This document shows, one piece after another, positions 51,345-60,660 of a stretch of DNA of 64,000 nucleotides. A program made the position numbers and the translations under genes. Source of the DNA: Bartonella krasnovii (lineage in GTDB: Bacteria; Pseudomonadota; Alphaproteobacteria; Rhizobiales; Rhizobiaceae). The stretch is taken from positions 868,001 through 932,000 of the forward strand of contig NZ_CP031844.2 in NCBI RefSeq assembly GCF_003606345.3, in the 5' to 3' direction. Every line of letters begins with the position of its first letter. The first letter of the stretch is position 1. The notes under the pieces are model-generated. The model ran no database searches and was not told the DNA's origin. It worked only from the letters and a program-made list of their open reading frames with translations.

Positions 51345-52801
51345 TGACTTTTATTCCTATTGCTGAATTTAGACCCGATATTGCATTTATTAATACGGGT
51401 TATTCTCGTGAGATCGTGAATGTTTTGCCTGCACCCAACTCCTATATTCCAGTTCCCAAAGTTGCACCGGTTTCAGAACCTTTTCCCGATGTCATTTTAG
51501 GGGTCTATGCAGTACGCTCATTAAGTGGTGTGCGCATTATTGTAGGAACATCAACAAAGCTTTACGAATATGATAACAACACGCGCGGCTGGAAAGATGT
51601 TAGCAAGATTGGAGAACAATATCATGCCAATGAAACAGCACCTTGGTCTTTTGCTCTCTTTGGCGATTACATCATTGCCGTTAATAACAATGACACACCG
51701 CAAATACTGGCATTACAGACAGCAGACAGATTTGACGATTTAGGAGGGAATCCCCCGCGTGCTGGACTTGTTCGTATCTGGGGAGATTTTGTCTGTTTGA
51801 TGAAATTAACAGACAAGCCTAATCGTATTCACTGGTCCGGTCTCAATGATGCAACACATTGGACAGTTGGTGAGAAAAGTTGCGATTATCAAGATTTTCC
51901 CGATGGTGAGTTTGTTCAAGGGTCTACACAAGCAACCAATCCGCTGATTTTTATGCGTTCTGCTATTTATCATGCAACCTTTGTTCCAGGGTCTAAAATA
52001 ATCTTTAGTTTTGTAAAAATAAAAGACAAAATAGGAGCAAAAAGCAGCAGCACAATTGCAAGTCGTGGTGACTATACTTTTTTTGTTTCTGATGATGGGT
52101 TTTATCAAATCAATAATGCAGGTGAGATGTTACCTATTGGTTTTGGCAAAGTCGATAAAACTATCTTTACGCTTTACAGTAACTTTGCCATTGATGAGAT
52201 GAAAGCTTGTATTGATCCGGTCTATTCGCGTGTTTATTTTTCTATAAATGACGATATTATGGGGATGAATATCTATGTTTATGATTGGCTTTTGCAAATA
52301 TGGAGTGTCATTAAAGGAGAGACACTTCTCTTATTTCCCCTCTTTGCGGCAGGTTATACCTTAGAAGGCTTAGACGAAGTACAAGCATGCTTGAAAGATT
52401 TACACGCTTCGCTTGATAGTAAAATGTGGCAAAATGGCGCGCCAATGTTGGGAGCATTTACACCAAACAATAGATTTGGTTTTTTTGCTGGTCCTCCTAT
52501 GGAAGCGGTCATTGCTTCACAAACTGTAGGCGATACAGGAAGACAGATTAATCTGATGAGTGAGGCTTTTGTTCAAGCAGATACGACAAATGGTCTTTTA
52601 AGCGTTGGAGCTGCTTTTATCATTGATGATAGAAATCAATTAAATTGGGCAAAAGAACGTTACGCGGGCTATAGCAGTGGGATGTACAATATTCGCTCAC
52701 GCGCACGTTATCATGCTTTGCGCCTGAGAATACCAGAAGGTACACCATGGTCTCATATAACAGGCTTTGATGTGACACTAAAACCTGCAGGTATAAGATG
52801 A
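51344..52801 (+). CDS. P22 gp10-like DNA stabilisation (neck) protein
   Basis: This 485-residue protein resembles the gp10 family, which closes the portal channel after packaging. Beta-rich repeats throughout (VRIWGDFVCLMKLTDKPNRI, WSGLNDATHWTVG) fit a propeller-like fold. It overlaps the adaptor gene by one base and the following gene by ATGA-type overlap. Confidence 0.82.
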   Translation: MTFIPIAEFRPDIAFINTGYSREIVNVLPAPNSYIPVPKVAPVSEPFPDVILGVYAVRSLSGVRIIVGTSTKLYEYDNNTRGWKDVSKIGEQYHANETAPWSFALFGDYIIAVNNNDTPQILALQTADRFDDLGGNPPRAGLVRIWGDFVCLMKLTDKPNRIHWSGLNDATHWTVGEKSCDYQDFPDGEFVQGSTQATNPLIFMRSAIYHATFVPGSKIIFSFVKIKDKIGAKSSSTIASRGDYTFFVSDDGFYQINNAGEMLPIGFGKVDKTIFTLYSNFAIDEMKACIDPVYSRVYFSINDDIMGMNIYVYDWLLQIWSVIKGETLLLFPLFAAGYTLEGLDEVQACLKDLHASLDSKMWQNGAPMLGAFTPNNRFGFFAGPPMEAVIASQTVGDTGRQINLMSEAFVQADTTNGLLSVGAAFIIDDRNQLNWAKERYAGYSSGMYNIRSRARYHALRLRIPEGTPWSHITGFDVTLKPAGIR

Positions 52802-53226
52802 GTTTTAGAATTTATAACACGCAAAAATGGACTGCTGAACAAATGGCGCCCTATTTGGATAAGGTTATAAAATCAATATCTTATTTTCATAAAAAATTCC
52901 CTGATGATTATACGCCACAGACTATTTTAAATGATATTTTGAAGGGAGATAAGCTTCTCTGGATTATTGTAGATGAACAGGAAAACTTTATGGCGCACGT
53001 CACAACAGAATTACAAGAACTCATTACTGGAGTCTTGCGGGCGGTTATTGTCACGCTTGGGGGAAAAGGAGGAGCGCACCTCACAAAGCTTATTCCCCAA
53101 ATTGAAGCCTATTACAAAGGAAAAGGGGCGAAAGAACTTATCATTATCGGTCGGCGTGGGTGGGAAAAATCCCTTAAATCGCATGGCTATTTCGTGAATC
53201 TTTTAGAATATAGAAAGCAGCTTTAA
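52798..53226 (+). CDS. GNAT acetyltransferase-like phage protein
   Basis: This 142-residue protein has the shape of a phage GNAT protein: an N-terminal helix, a beta sheet (KLLWIIVDEQENFMAHVTTE) and the C-terminal GAKELIIIGRRGWEKSLKSHGY. A complete acetyl-CoA loop (Q/RxxGxG/A) is not clear (GGKGGAHL may replace it). Such genes often lie between neck and injection genes in podophages. Substrate is unknown. Confidence 0.65.
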   Translation: MSFRIYNTQKWTAEQMAPYLDKVIKSISYFHKKFPDDYTPQTILNDILKGDKLLWIIVDEQENFMAHVTTELQELITGVLRAVIVTLGGKGGAHLTKLIPQIEAYYKGKGAKELIIIGRRGWEKSLKSHGYFVNLLEYRKQL

Positions 53227-53227
53227 C

Positions 53228-54283
53228 ATGGGAAAAAGTTCAAAACCAATTCAGACGACGCAAAATACTACGCAAACAAATGCACCACCTGAATGGGCAA
53301 AAGGCATCTTTGAACGTGCTGCTAAAGATGCCATGAGTTTTTATAATCAAGGCAGCGGAAAAGCCGTTTATGAAGGGCAGCGTGTAGCAGCTTTAAGTGA
53401 TCAAACAAAGAATGCGATTAATGGGCTTAGCAATAATACGCATAACTATGATAACAATTACTTAAATGGATTAGCCACAGGGCAAAATTCAACCAGCCAA
53501 AATTTAAAAAACATGGCTTCAGGGCAGCAAATAGGCAACAACCCTTACTTTGATGAAGCACTTCAAAACACGTTAAATAAAGCTTCAGACACAATTAACA
53601 GTTCATTGGCAGGCGCGGGGCGTTATGGTTCTGGTGCACATACGGGTGTTTTAGCAGATGAGTTGGGCGGTATAGCAACCCAAGCTCTCTCACAGCAATA
53701 TAACCAAGACGTCAACAATATGATGCAAGCCAATGGAATGATTGATCAAGCCAATCAAAATCAGTTGGCGGGCGCTAATAACTTTTTTCAAGGTAAAAGT
53801 CAGGCTAATATCAACGCATTAGCGGGAGGTGGTTTGCTTGATGCCAATCATCAACAACAATTAGATGCAGAACGGCAAAAATGGGAACAGCAGAATAATC
53901 TTGATTGGGAGCAGTTAAGTAAGTTGCTTGCAGCTGGTACGGCTTCTGCTGGAAATTACGGCATGCAAACGGGACAAGGGACACAGTTTACACCGCGAGC
54001 AAAACCAAATCCATGGGAAATTGTTGGGAATGTTGGAACTATACTTGGTACGTTTGCTGGGCTTAGCGATATCAGAGCAAAAGAAAACATCAGAGAAGTT
54101 GGGCAAAGAAATGGCTATACACTCTATGAATACAACTACAAGGGTTATCCAGAGCGCTATCGCGGGGTGATGGCACAAGATGTTTTGAAGTTAAAGCCCG
54201 AAGCCGTTTTTTTACATAATACCACAGGCTTTTTGCATGTGGATTATGGCAAGCTTGGATTTGAAATGGAAAGGGTGCAGTGA
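53228..54283 (+). CDS. Virion protein with S74 self-cleaving chaperone domain
   Basis: This 351-residue protein has an N-terminal Asn/Gln-rich part of alpha helices (residues 1-250, QQNNLDWEQLSKLLAAGTAS) and a C-terminal S74 intramolecular chaperone domain (SDIRAKENIREVGQRNGYTL, then RYRGVMAQDVLKLKPEAV). S74 domains are usually on tail fibres, which they help trimerise before self-cleavage. The N-terminus resembles internal injection proteins rather than fibres. It overlaps the next gene by GTGATG. Confidence 0.75.
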   Translation: MGKSSKPIQTTQNTTQTNAPPEWAKGIFERAAKDAMSFYNQGSGKAVYEGQRVAALSDQTKNAINGLSNNTHNYDNNYLNGLATGQNSTSQNLKNMASGQQIGNNPYFDEALQNTLNKASDTINSSLAGAGRYGSGAHTGVLADELGGIATQALSQQYNQDVNNMMQANGMIDQANQNQLAGANNFFQGKSQANINALAGGGLLDANHQQQLDAERQKWEQQNNLDWEQLSKLLAAGTASAGNYGMQTGQGTQFTPRAKPNPWEIVGNVGTILGTFAGLSDIRAKENIREVGQRNGYTLYEYNYKGYPERYRGVMAQDVLKLKPEAVFLHNTTGFLHVDYGKLGFEMERVQ

Positions 54284-56178
54284 TGTTTGGGCAAGAAGAA
54301 TTAAATGCACTAGAGCGTGAAGAAGCTTATAGAAAACGCAAAGCATTGGAACGTGCTGCTTTTAGTACAAATCCTTTTGTGGGAGTTGAAGGGGGAAATA
54401 ATCCACAAAAACTGAATCTTACAGAGCTTATTCGCGGCTCTTATGGGGGAATAGGAGAAGCTGGGGAAAAAACGCCAGCAGAATTAATTATGTCTATGGA
54501 TGATTTAAAACGCCAAATACCCCCTATGCCGGATGTTTCAAAGGATACTGTTAAAATACAAGAGGCACCAGAGCAGGGAAAATATGACCTCTCAGAACAG
54601 AGAGGTATTGCCTCAATGATTCCGCAATCTCCACTTGTTGCAAATACTGATAAACCGAATGAAGATGAAGCAGGGCGACAGCAAAAAGAGGCGATGGATT
54701 ATATTGCTCAATTTAATGAGAAGTCTATGGCAGAAAAACCTTTAAAAAACGATTCAGAAAATGATGAAGAAAGGTTTTTTAAGACACCGATACGAGAAGA
54801 AAAACATTTGAATGCACACTTGCCAGAAGAGGAACATTTAAATGCAAGGGATAATCTTGAACAGAAAACAGATTATGTAAAGTCACTTGATAAGTTTGTG
54901 CAGACCGGTACAAATCCAAAGAGCTTATGGGATCGTTTTAGACATTCAGAATTTTCCGAGCACTTAATGGATTTTTTTGCGGGTCTTGCGTTAGGAAAGA
55001 CACCACAAGAAAGTTTTTCAAATGCATCTATCCTTATGCGGCAGGGCAACAAAGAACGAGCACAACATAAACAAACTTTGCAATTTTTACAGTCTAAAGG
55101 ATATAGTGATGAAGATGCGCAAGCTATCATGCAATATCCAGATCTTGCCATGAAAATGATTGGCAGTACGTTAACTCCTCAGACAAACGATAATCAGAAA
55201 ACTTTAGAGTTTTTGCGTTCAAAAGGATATAGCGATGAAGATGCACAAGCCGTTGCACAGTATCCTGATCTTGCTCAGAAAGTCATAGGCAGCACTTTAA
55301 GTCCTCAAGAAGGTTATAGAACGCTCACAGCAGAAGAAAAAGCAGAACAGGGATTGCCAGAGGATATGGCTTTTCAAGTTTCGACACGTACAGGAAAAAT
55401 TATACCAGTACAAGGGGGACAGCGTTCCACTGCTTCTGGATTAGGAGTTGATTCTGGCAGCACAGTGTCAAAACCTGAAGCAGGTTATATGTATGTTAAG
55501 GATAAAAATGTTCATGGTGGTATACGTGCGATGCCAATTGCAGGCAGTGCTGCAGAACATAAATTAATCCAAGAACAGCAGAATGAGGAAATAAAAAACC
55601 GAAAAACACAAATGCAAATTCTGGAAACAGGAGAGAGGTCCAATCGTATACTCTCAGCAGCTAAAGAATTGCTAGGGATTGTTAAAGAGCATCCGCATGT
55701 CGTTGGTTTTACTGGTTCTGTAGGGTCATACATTCCTAATTCTAAGGCAAAAGATTTTGGTCATATGCTTGATTCATTAAAGGCAAGTATTGGGCTTGAT
55801 GCTTTGAGAAAAGCAAAAGCATTTTCACCAAATGGCGCCTCTGGTTTTGGGAATTTGTCTAATATGGAATTAGAAGCATTACAAAACTCTGTAGCGGCAC
55901 TCTATCAAGACCTTACTGCAGAACAGATGGAGAAATCTTTAAAAACCGTTATTGATACCTTCAATAAATCCAATGCGGCAACGCGGGCAATTCTTTTTGG
56001 TGGAGCAGAGGCAACAAACGAACTTGTTCGCGCTGCTTATGGGGAAGATGCTTATAAGAACAATAACGCACAGCAAGAGCAAAATATGCCAGAATTCGCC
56101 ACACGAGCAGCGCAAGTAAAAGCGATGAAAGAAGGTCAAATTTTTATTGATCATAATGGCTACATTAGAAGGAAATGA
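54283..56178 (+). CDS. Putative ejection (internal virion) protein
   Basis: This 631-residue protein has an acidic, helical N-terminus and two 42-residue repeats (SKGYSDEDAQAI and SKGYSDEDAQAV, DNA at 55072-55197 and 55198-55323). The C-terminal part is helical (LDSLKASIGLDALRKAKAFS). The place before the long Ala-rich protein and the lytic transglycosylase matches P22 gp7/gp20/gp16 ejection proteins. No clear family match. Confidence 0.65.
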   Translation: MFGQEELNALEREEAYRKRKALERAAFSTNPFVGVEGGNNPQKLNLTELIRGSYGGIGEAGEKTPAELIMSMDDLKRQIPPMPDVSKDTVKIQEAPEQGKYDLSEQRGIASMIPQSPLVANTDKPNEDEAGRQQKEAMDYIAQFNEKSMAEKPLKNDSENDEERFFKTPIREEKHLNAHLPEEEHLNARDNLEQKTDYVKSLDKFVQTGTNPKSLWDRFRHSEFSEHLMDFFAGLALGKTPQESFSNASILMRQGNKERAQHKQTLQFLQSKGYSDEDAQAIMQYPDLAMKMIGSTLTPQTNDNQKTLEFLRSKGYSDEDAQAVAQYPDLAQKVIGSTLSPQEGYRTLTAEEKAEQGLPEDMAFQVSTRTGKIIPVQGGQRSTASGLGVDSGSTVSKPEAGYMYVKDKNVHGGIRAMPIAGSAAEHKLIQEQQNEEIKNRKTQMQILETGERSNRILSAAKELLGIVKEHPHVVGFTGSVGSYIPNSKAKDFGHMLDSLKASIGLDALRKAKAFSPNGASGFGNLSNMELEALQNSVAALYQDLTAEQMEKSLKTVIDTFNKSNAATRAILFGGAEATNELVRAAYGEDAYKNNNAQQEQNMPEFATRAAQVKAMKEGQIFIDHNGYIRRK

Positions 56179-56182
56179 ACAA

Positions 56183-58489
56183 ATGGCTGAATTGAGGCGC
56201 CCCATTCCTGATAAAAATGGTGAAATTATTGGACATATTTCAGATTTCAAAAATGGTAAGAATCCCCTTATTAACTCTGTTGATAAGGAGTTAATTGATA
56301 CAAATTATTACAACTCTCCTATTATTGGTCATATTACCGATAAAGATATATGGGAAAAAATTGAGGCAGCTCAAAAGAATGATACATTAAAACAGCATCA
56401 AAGTGTTTTACCTAATAAAACGATGACAGAAGAAGATGGTCCACATCCAAGCGCTGCGGGTGCTTTTGGCTGGGGAGCACTTCATGGGTTAACCATGGGG
56501 TATGATGATGAACTAGCGGGAATATTAGCGGCGGGACCTATTGATTATTGGATGGGAGATAAAGATGCGGTCAAAAAGTATAATGAAGTGACAAAGCGAT
56601 GGCGGGATTATCAAAGAGCGGCAAACCGAGATCATTTTTATGCATCTATTGCGGGGAATTTAGCGGGTGCTGCGGCACCCGTAGTTGTTTCTGCGCTCTT
56701 TCCTCCTGCGGGAGGGGCTGCTGCGGCGGCGGCTGCTCGTGCGGCAATTGGGGCTGATGTTGTGCTAGGAGGAAGAGCGGGTGTTGCAGGAGCACAAATA
56801 ACCAGTAAAGCTTTAGCAGCAGGAGAAAGAGCGGTGCAATCTGCTCTAGCAGGGGGAGCAGAACGAACAGCGGCAAGGGCGGCAGGTGAAGCGGCGATGA
56901 AAGCCGCTGCAAGTAAAGAGGCGGCAAAATTTAGCTTGGGGCGTGCGGTAAAAACTGGAGCTACTTATGGAGGGATAGCAGGCAGTGGTGAGGGTGAGGG
57001 GCTTGGAGATACTTTAGTGTCTGCTGGATTTGGTGCAGGGTTAGGTGTTGCAACGCCATTTGTTGCCAGTGGTTTATCCAAAGTAACACCTTTTATGACA
57101 AGATCACTTAAAGCAGCATTGAGAGGACCTATAAGTCCAGCTGAAATGGCGGCAAAAGCAGCGCAAATACCAAAAAAAGAGGCATTTCAAATAAGCAATA
57201 GAGCGCTTAGAGATGTAAGCCGTGCTTTGGGGGATGAAGGTGTTAATAAGCTTGAGAGGGCATTAAGACAACGTGGTCCTGATTCAATGATTATTGATCT
57301 TCATGAAGGGCTTGCTGCAAGAGCTTTTAGGGCGGCAAAAAAAGATCACGATACCTATTCACTCATAAGTAATCGTTTGAATGAAAGACAATATGCCAGT
57401 GATAAGCGAGTAAGTGATGCCTTGACAGAGGTGTTGGGTCCAAAGGTCGATACGCTCAATTTAAAAGAAGAAATTATTAAGCAAGCACAGAAAAAGGCTG
57501 AACCATTTTATGAGAGGGCAAAAGCTTCACCCATTTCCAATGCTGATCGTGAAGATTTATCGCGCTTGCAAGAAACCCCCGCATTCCAAAAAGCATACAA
57601 AAAAGCAATTGCACAAATGCCCAATGAAGTGGATGCAACCGTTATAGGAAGCAACGGATATCCAAAGCTGAATATGCGGATTTTACATAAAATGAAAGAG
57701 GTTTTGGATGATCAAATTAACGCTGCTCGCATCAAAGGAAAACGAGGGTATGCTCGAGATTTGACTGATTTTAAACAACGCATTCTGGACATTTTGGATA
57801 CGTCATCTCCAGATTATGCGAAGGCACGAAAAATTTATTATGACGAGCGTACTATCGGTGATGCCTTAGAGCAAGGAGAGAAAGCACTGAAGAAGAGCGT
57901 TAATCTTGATACAATCAACAGCCAACTTTCAGATTTGGGGTTAATGGAAAAAGAGGCTTTTCAAAAGGGTGTGCGATCACAAGTAGAACATGCAGCAGGT
58001 AATGCACAGAATTTTGACCACAGTCTTTTGAGTTTGTTTGACACAAAAAATGGTCAAGAAAAATTACAGCAGATTTTTGGTGCGGATAAAGCAAAACAGC
58101 TTATGAAAGTGTTGCGACCAGAAGTGGACAGAACAAAGCTTTTTGCACGATTGCCAAACCATATGGGTGAAGTAGAAGAAAAGGCAGCAGAACAAGCTGT
58201 GAGTGTAGGAAAGATAGGTCTCATCAAGGCAACCATAACAACTTTCGCAAGAGAATTGGGGCGCAAGCTCTTAGGCGTTCATAGAGGTACTGAAAGGGAT
58301 ATTGCGGCTCTCATAACAGCACGAGAAAAAGGAGATTTTGGGTTGGCAAGAGAAAAAGCCGTTGAATTAATTAAGGCGTTTCACGAAGCAGAAAAGAAAC
58401 GCTTAATCACCAAAGAAGATCACACCAAATTTATCAATTTTCTTGGCATTCTTTTGAATGGCGCTATTGATAGAACGGTTATAAATTAA
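56183..58489 (+). CDS. Putative DNA transfer / ejection protein
   Basis: This 768-residue protein has an Ala/Gly-rich hydrophobic region (about residues 150-280) that could insert into a membrane, then a helical C-terminal half. Such proteins are ejected with the DNA and form a channel in the cell envelope. ATG 56183 is chosen; upstream ATG 56156 overlaps the previous gene. It joins the transglycosylase gene by TAATG. Confidence 0.65.
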   Translation: MAELRRPIPDKNGEIIGHISDFKNGKNPLINSVDKELIDTNYYNSPIIGHITDKDIWEKIEAAQKNDTLKQHQSVLPNKTMTEEDGPHPSAAGAFGWGALHGLTMGYDDELAGILAAGPIDYWMGDKDAVKKYNEVTKRWRDYQRAANRDHFYASIAGNLAGAAAPVVVSALFPPAGGAAAAAAARAAIGADVVLGGRAGVAGAQITSKALAAGERAVQSALAGGAERTAARAAGEAAMKAAASKEAAKFSLGRAVKTGATYGGIAGSGEGEGLGDTLVSAGFGAGLGVATPFVASGLSKVTPFMTRSLKAALRGPISPAEMAAKAAQIPKKEAFQISNRALRDVSRALGDEGVNKLERALRQRGPDSMIIDLHEGLAARAFRAAKKDHDTYSLISNRLNERQYASDKRVSDALTEVLGPKVDTLNLKEEIIKQAQKKAEPFYERAKASPISNADREDLSRLQETPAFQKAYKKAIAQMPNEVDATVIGSNGYPKLNMRILHKMKEVLDDQINAARIKGKRGYARDLTDFKQRILDILDTSSPDYAKARKIYYDERTIGDALEQGEKALKKSVNLDTINSQLSDLGLMEKEAFQKGVRSQVEHAAGNAQNFDHSLLSLFDTKNGQEKLQQIFGADKAKQLMKVLRPEVDRTKLFARLPNHMGEVEEKAAEQAVSVGKIGLIKATITTFARELGRKLLGVHRGTERDIAALITAREKGDFGLAREKAVELIKAFHEAEKKRLITKEDHTKFINFLGILLNGAIDRTVIN

Positions 58490-59412
58490 TGATCAATTTT
58501 CATCCCAATGTGAAGCGTGCTATCTCACAGGCAGCACAAAAATACGGTTTGCCAGAAAGCTTTCTTGAACGGGTTGCTATGATAGAAAGTAAGGGTAATC
58601 CAAATGCAAGAAATAGCAAAAGTAGTGCAGGAGGGCTGTATCAATTTCTCGATTCAACAGCAAAACAGTATCAACTGAATAATAAGTTTGATCCCTTTCA
58701 AGCAACTGATGCTATGGCACGATTAACGAAGAACAACATGCGTTATTTAGCCACAGCATTAGGCAGAGAGCCTTCACAAGCAGAACTCTATCTGGCACAC
58801 CAACAAGGACCAGCAGGGGCTGTAAAAATTATCAAAAATCCCAATGTGACAGCAAGCCAGCTTTTAGGGCGTCAAGCAGTTGTCCTTAACGGAGGAAATG
58901 CGGAGGCAACCGCAGGGGATTTTATGAATCATATTTATGGGCTTTACAATAAAACGGGAGATGCTTCGAAGGGTATGACACAATCCCCCCAAGGCAATTG
59001 GCTAAATGCACAAAACGAAGTGGTTCCTTTGCGCGGCGTTGAGAGATTTCAAAAGGCGATTCAAGGTGATCAAGCAAGAGAACCGTTGATAGCATATGAT
59101 ATGCCATTGCAAAAAAATACATCATTGCAAGCGCAAGGGATTGATGCTGGGGCGCTTAAAAAGGGGGTGATGAATCTGGTTGATTTGATGAGACGGAATA
59201 AAGATGCGCAAAATCAACAAATAGAGATGGCACATCAACAAATGATGCAACAACCAATAATGACGGGGTTTTCACAATCAAATGCTCACCCGATAGATTT
59301 AACACCTCTGATTGATCTCTCAAGGAGAAATCCTGTTCGCTCATATGGGCAGCAAAAAGAGCAACAATTACGGGAAGAATTATTAAGAAGAACGGGGGCT
59401 TATAATGTCTGA
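58489..59412 (+). CDS. Virion lytic transglycosylase (SLT)
   Basis: This 307-residue protein has an N-terminal soluble lytic transglycosylase domain (residues 5-110) with the likely catalytic E33 (MIESKGNPNA) and the motif GGLYQFLDSTAKQY, and an extended C-terminus. It should open peptidoglycan during DNA entry, like P22 gp4 or the T7 gp16 SLT domain. It lies in the ejection gene group and overlaps the fibre gene by 8 nt. Confidence 0.9.
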   Translation: MINFHPNVKRAISQAAQKYGLPESFLERVAMIESKGNPNARNSKSSAGGLYQFLDSTAKQYQLNNKFDPFQATDAMARLTKNNMRYLATALGREPSQAELYLAHQQGPAGAVKIIKNPNVTASQLLGRQAVVLNGGNAEATAGDFMNHIYGLYNKTGDASKGMTQSPQGNWLNAQNEVVPLRGVERFQKAIQGDQAREPLIAYDMPLQKNTSLQAQGIDAGALKKGVMNLVDLMRRNKDAQNQQIEMAHQQMMQQPIMTGFSQSNAHPIDLTPLIDLSRRNPVRSYGQQKEQQLREELLRRTGAYNV

Positions 59413-60382
59413 TATTTATGATTGGTCGTTAACAGCTGATAAAAATGCGCATTCAGATAACATGATTAATTGGGCAGAGGGACAGTCACCTAGTTCTGTC
59501 AATGATAGTGCACGGGTCATGATGCAGCGTATACGTGAATATCTTGCCGATAATGGTGGTTCTCTTGATACAAAATTTATGCTGAATGGGAAAGATAAAA
59601 CAACATCCATAACGTTGACAACGGTTTCACCTCTAGAAAAATATAAAAATGATATCATTCTACGCTTTAAAGCTCGTGGTATAAATGTGGGACCTACAAC
59701 AATAAATGTGAATAATATAGGAGCAAAGCCACTCTATAAAGCAACCAATACGGGGATAGTGCCTTTGATAGGCGGTGAGTTACAAACGGGGGGTATTTAT
59801 GAAATAGTCTATAATGATGGCATATCAACAAAAGATCTTGATGGTTGGTATCTTTTAAATCCTACCCCCATTCCACCACCAAAGGTCGAAACCTTTCCTT
59901 GCGGATTTATTGCAACCTTTGCTATGCAAGAAGTACCAAATGGTTGGCTCTTGTGTGATGGTGCAAGCTATAAACGAAAAGATTATCCGCAATTATTCAA
60001 GGCAATAGGGGATAAATGGGGAAAAGATAGCGATACAACCTTTAAAGTTCCAGACTTTAGAGGAATGTTTTTACGGGGCTTTGATGATGGGCGTGGTTTA
60101 GATCAAAATAGAAACTTCGCAGAGGTGCAAAAAGATAGTATTAAATCTCATACACATGCTTGTACCATTGAAGAGGCAGGTCAACATACGCATAAGTATG
60201 ATTATTCTATAATTACAAGAGTTGGTCAAATAGGTGGCAGAAACCCTGCTTTTGGTAATTCATATTATACAAAAGATACACAACCTGCTGGAATGCATAC
60301 GCATAGGGTAATGATTTCTTCAACGGGCGAGGCAGAAACACGCCCTGTTAATGTACCGGTTGTTTATGCCATAAAATCGTGA
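59405..60382 (+). CDS. Tail fibre with tail collar domain
   Basis: This 325-residue protein starts with a phage attachment domain (residues 1-60) and carries a tail collar domain at about 165-215 (GFIATFAMQEVPNGWLLCDG, YPQLFKAIGDKWG, VPDFRGMFLRGFDDGRGLDQ). HTH and THAC histidines (SHTHACTIEEAGQHTH) resemble metal-binding sites of long fibres. It probably binds receptors. Confidence 0.87.
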   Translation: MSDIYDWSLTADKNAHSDNMINWAEGQSPSSVNDSARVMMQRIREYLADNGGSLDTKFMLNGKDKTTSITLTTVSPLEKYKNDIILRFKARGINVGPTTINVNNIGAKPLYKATNTGIVPLIGGELQTGGIYEIVYNDGISTKDLDGWYLLNPTPIPPPKVETFPCGFIATFAMQEVPNGWLLCDGASYKRKDYPQLFKAIGDKWGKDSDTTFKVPDFRGMFLRGFDDGRGLDQNRNFAEVQKDSIKSHTHACTIEEAGQHTHKYDYSIITRVGQIGGRNPAFGNSYYTKDTQPAGMHTHRVMISSTGEAETRPVNVPVVYAIKS

Positions 60383-60391
60383 GTTTTTTAG

Positions 60392-60643
60392 ATGATCAAT
60401 AATCCGTCTGCTATTGATGATATTGCGGATGCGGAGCAAGTCCGCGTCCTTTTTTATGCAAGCAATCGAATGGTCCATGCACCCTTAAATAAGGTGCTTG
60501 ATCTTGTCAAAAGCGACATACAGCATGATCTTTTAAGCGCTTTGGCAGAATATAAAGAAGCGACAGATAAACGCATAGAGACCATGCAAAAACTTATTGA
60601 TGAATTGCAGTCCTCTCTCTCTCACAACAAGATAACGAACTGA
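60392..60643 (+). CDS. Small coiled-coil protein
   Basis: This 83-residue protein lies between the two fibre genes and has a predicted coiled coil (KRIETMQKLIDELQSSL). It may be a fibre-associated assembly factor. No family recognised. Confidence 0.6.
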   Translation: MINNPSAIDDIADAEQVRVLFYASNRMVHAPLNKVLDLVKSDIQHDLLSALAEYKEATDKRIETMQKLIDELQSSLSHNKITN

Positions 60644-60660
60644 TTAAGGAATGAAACGCG

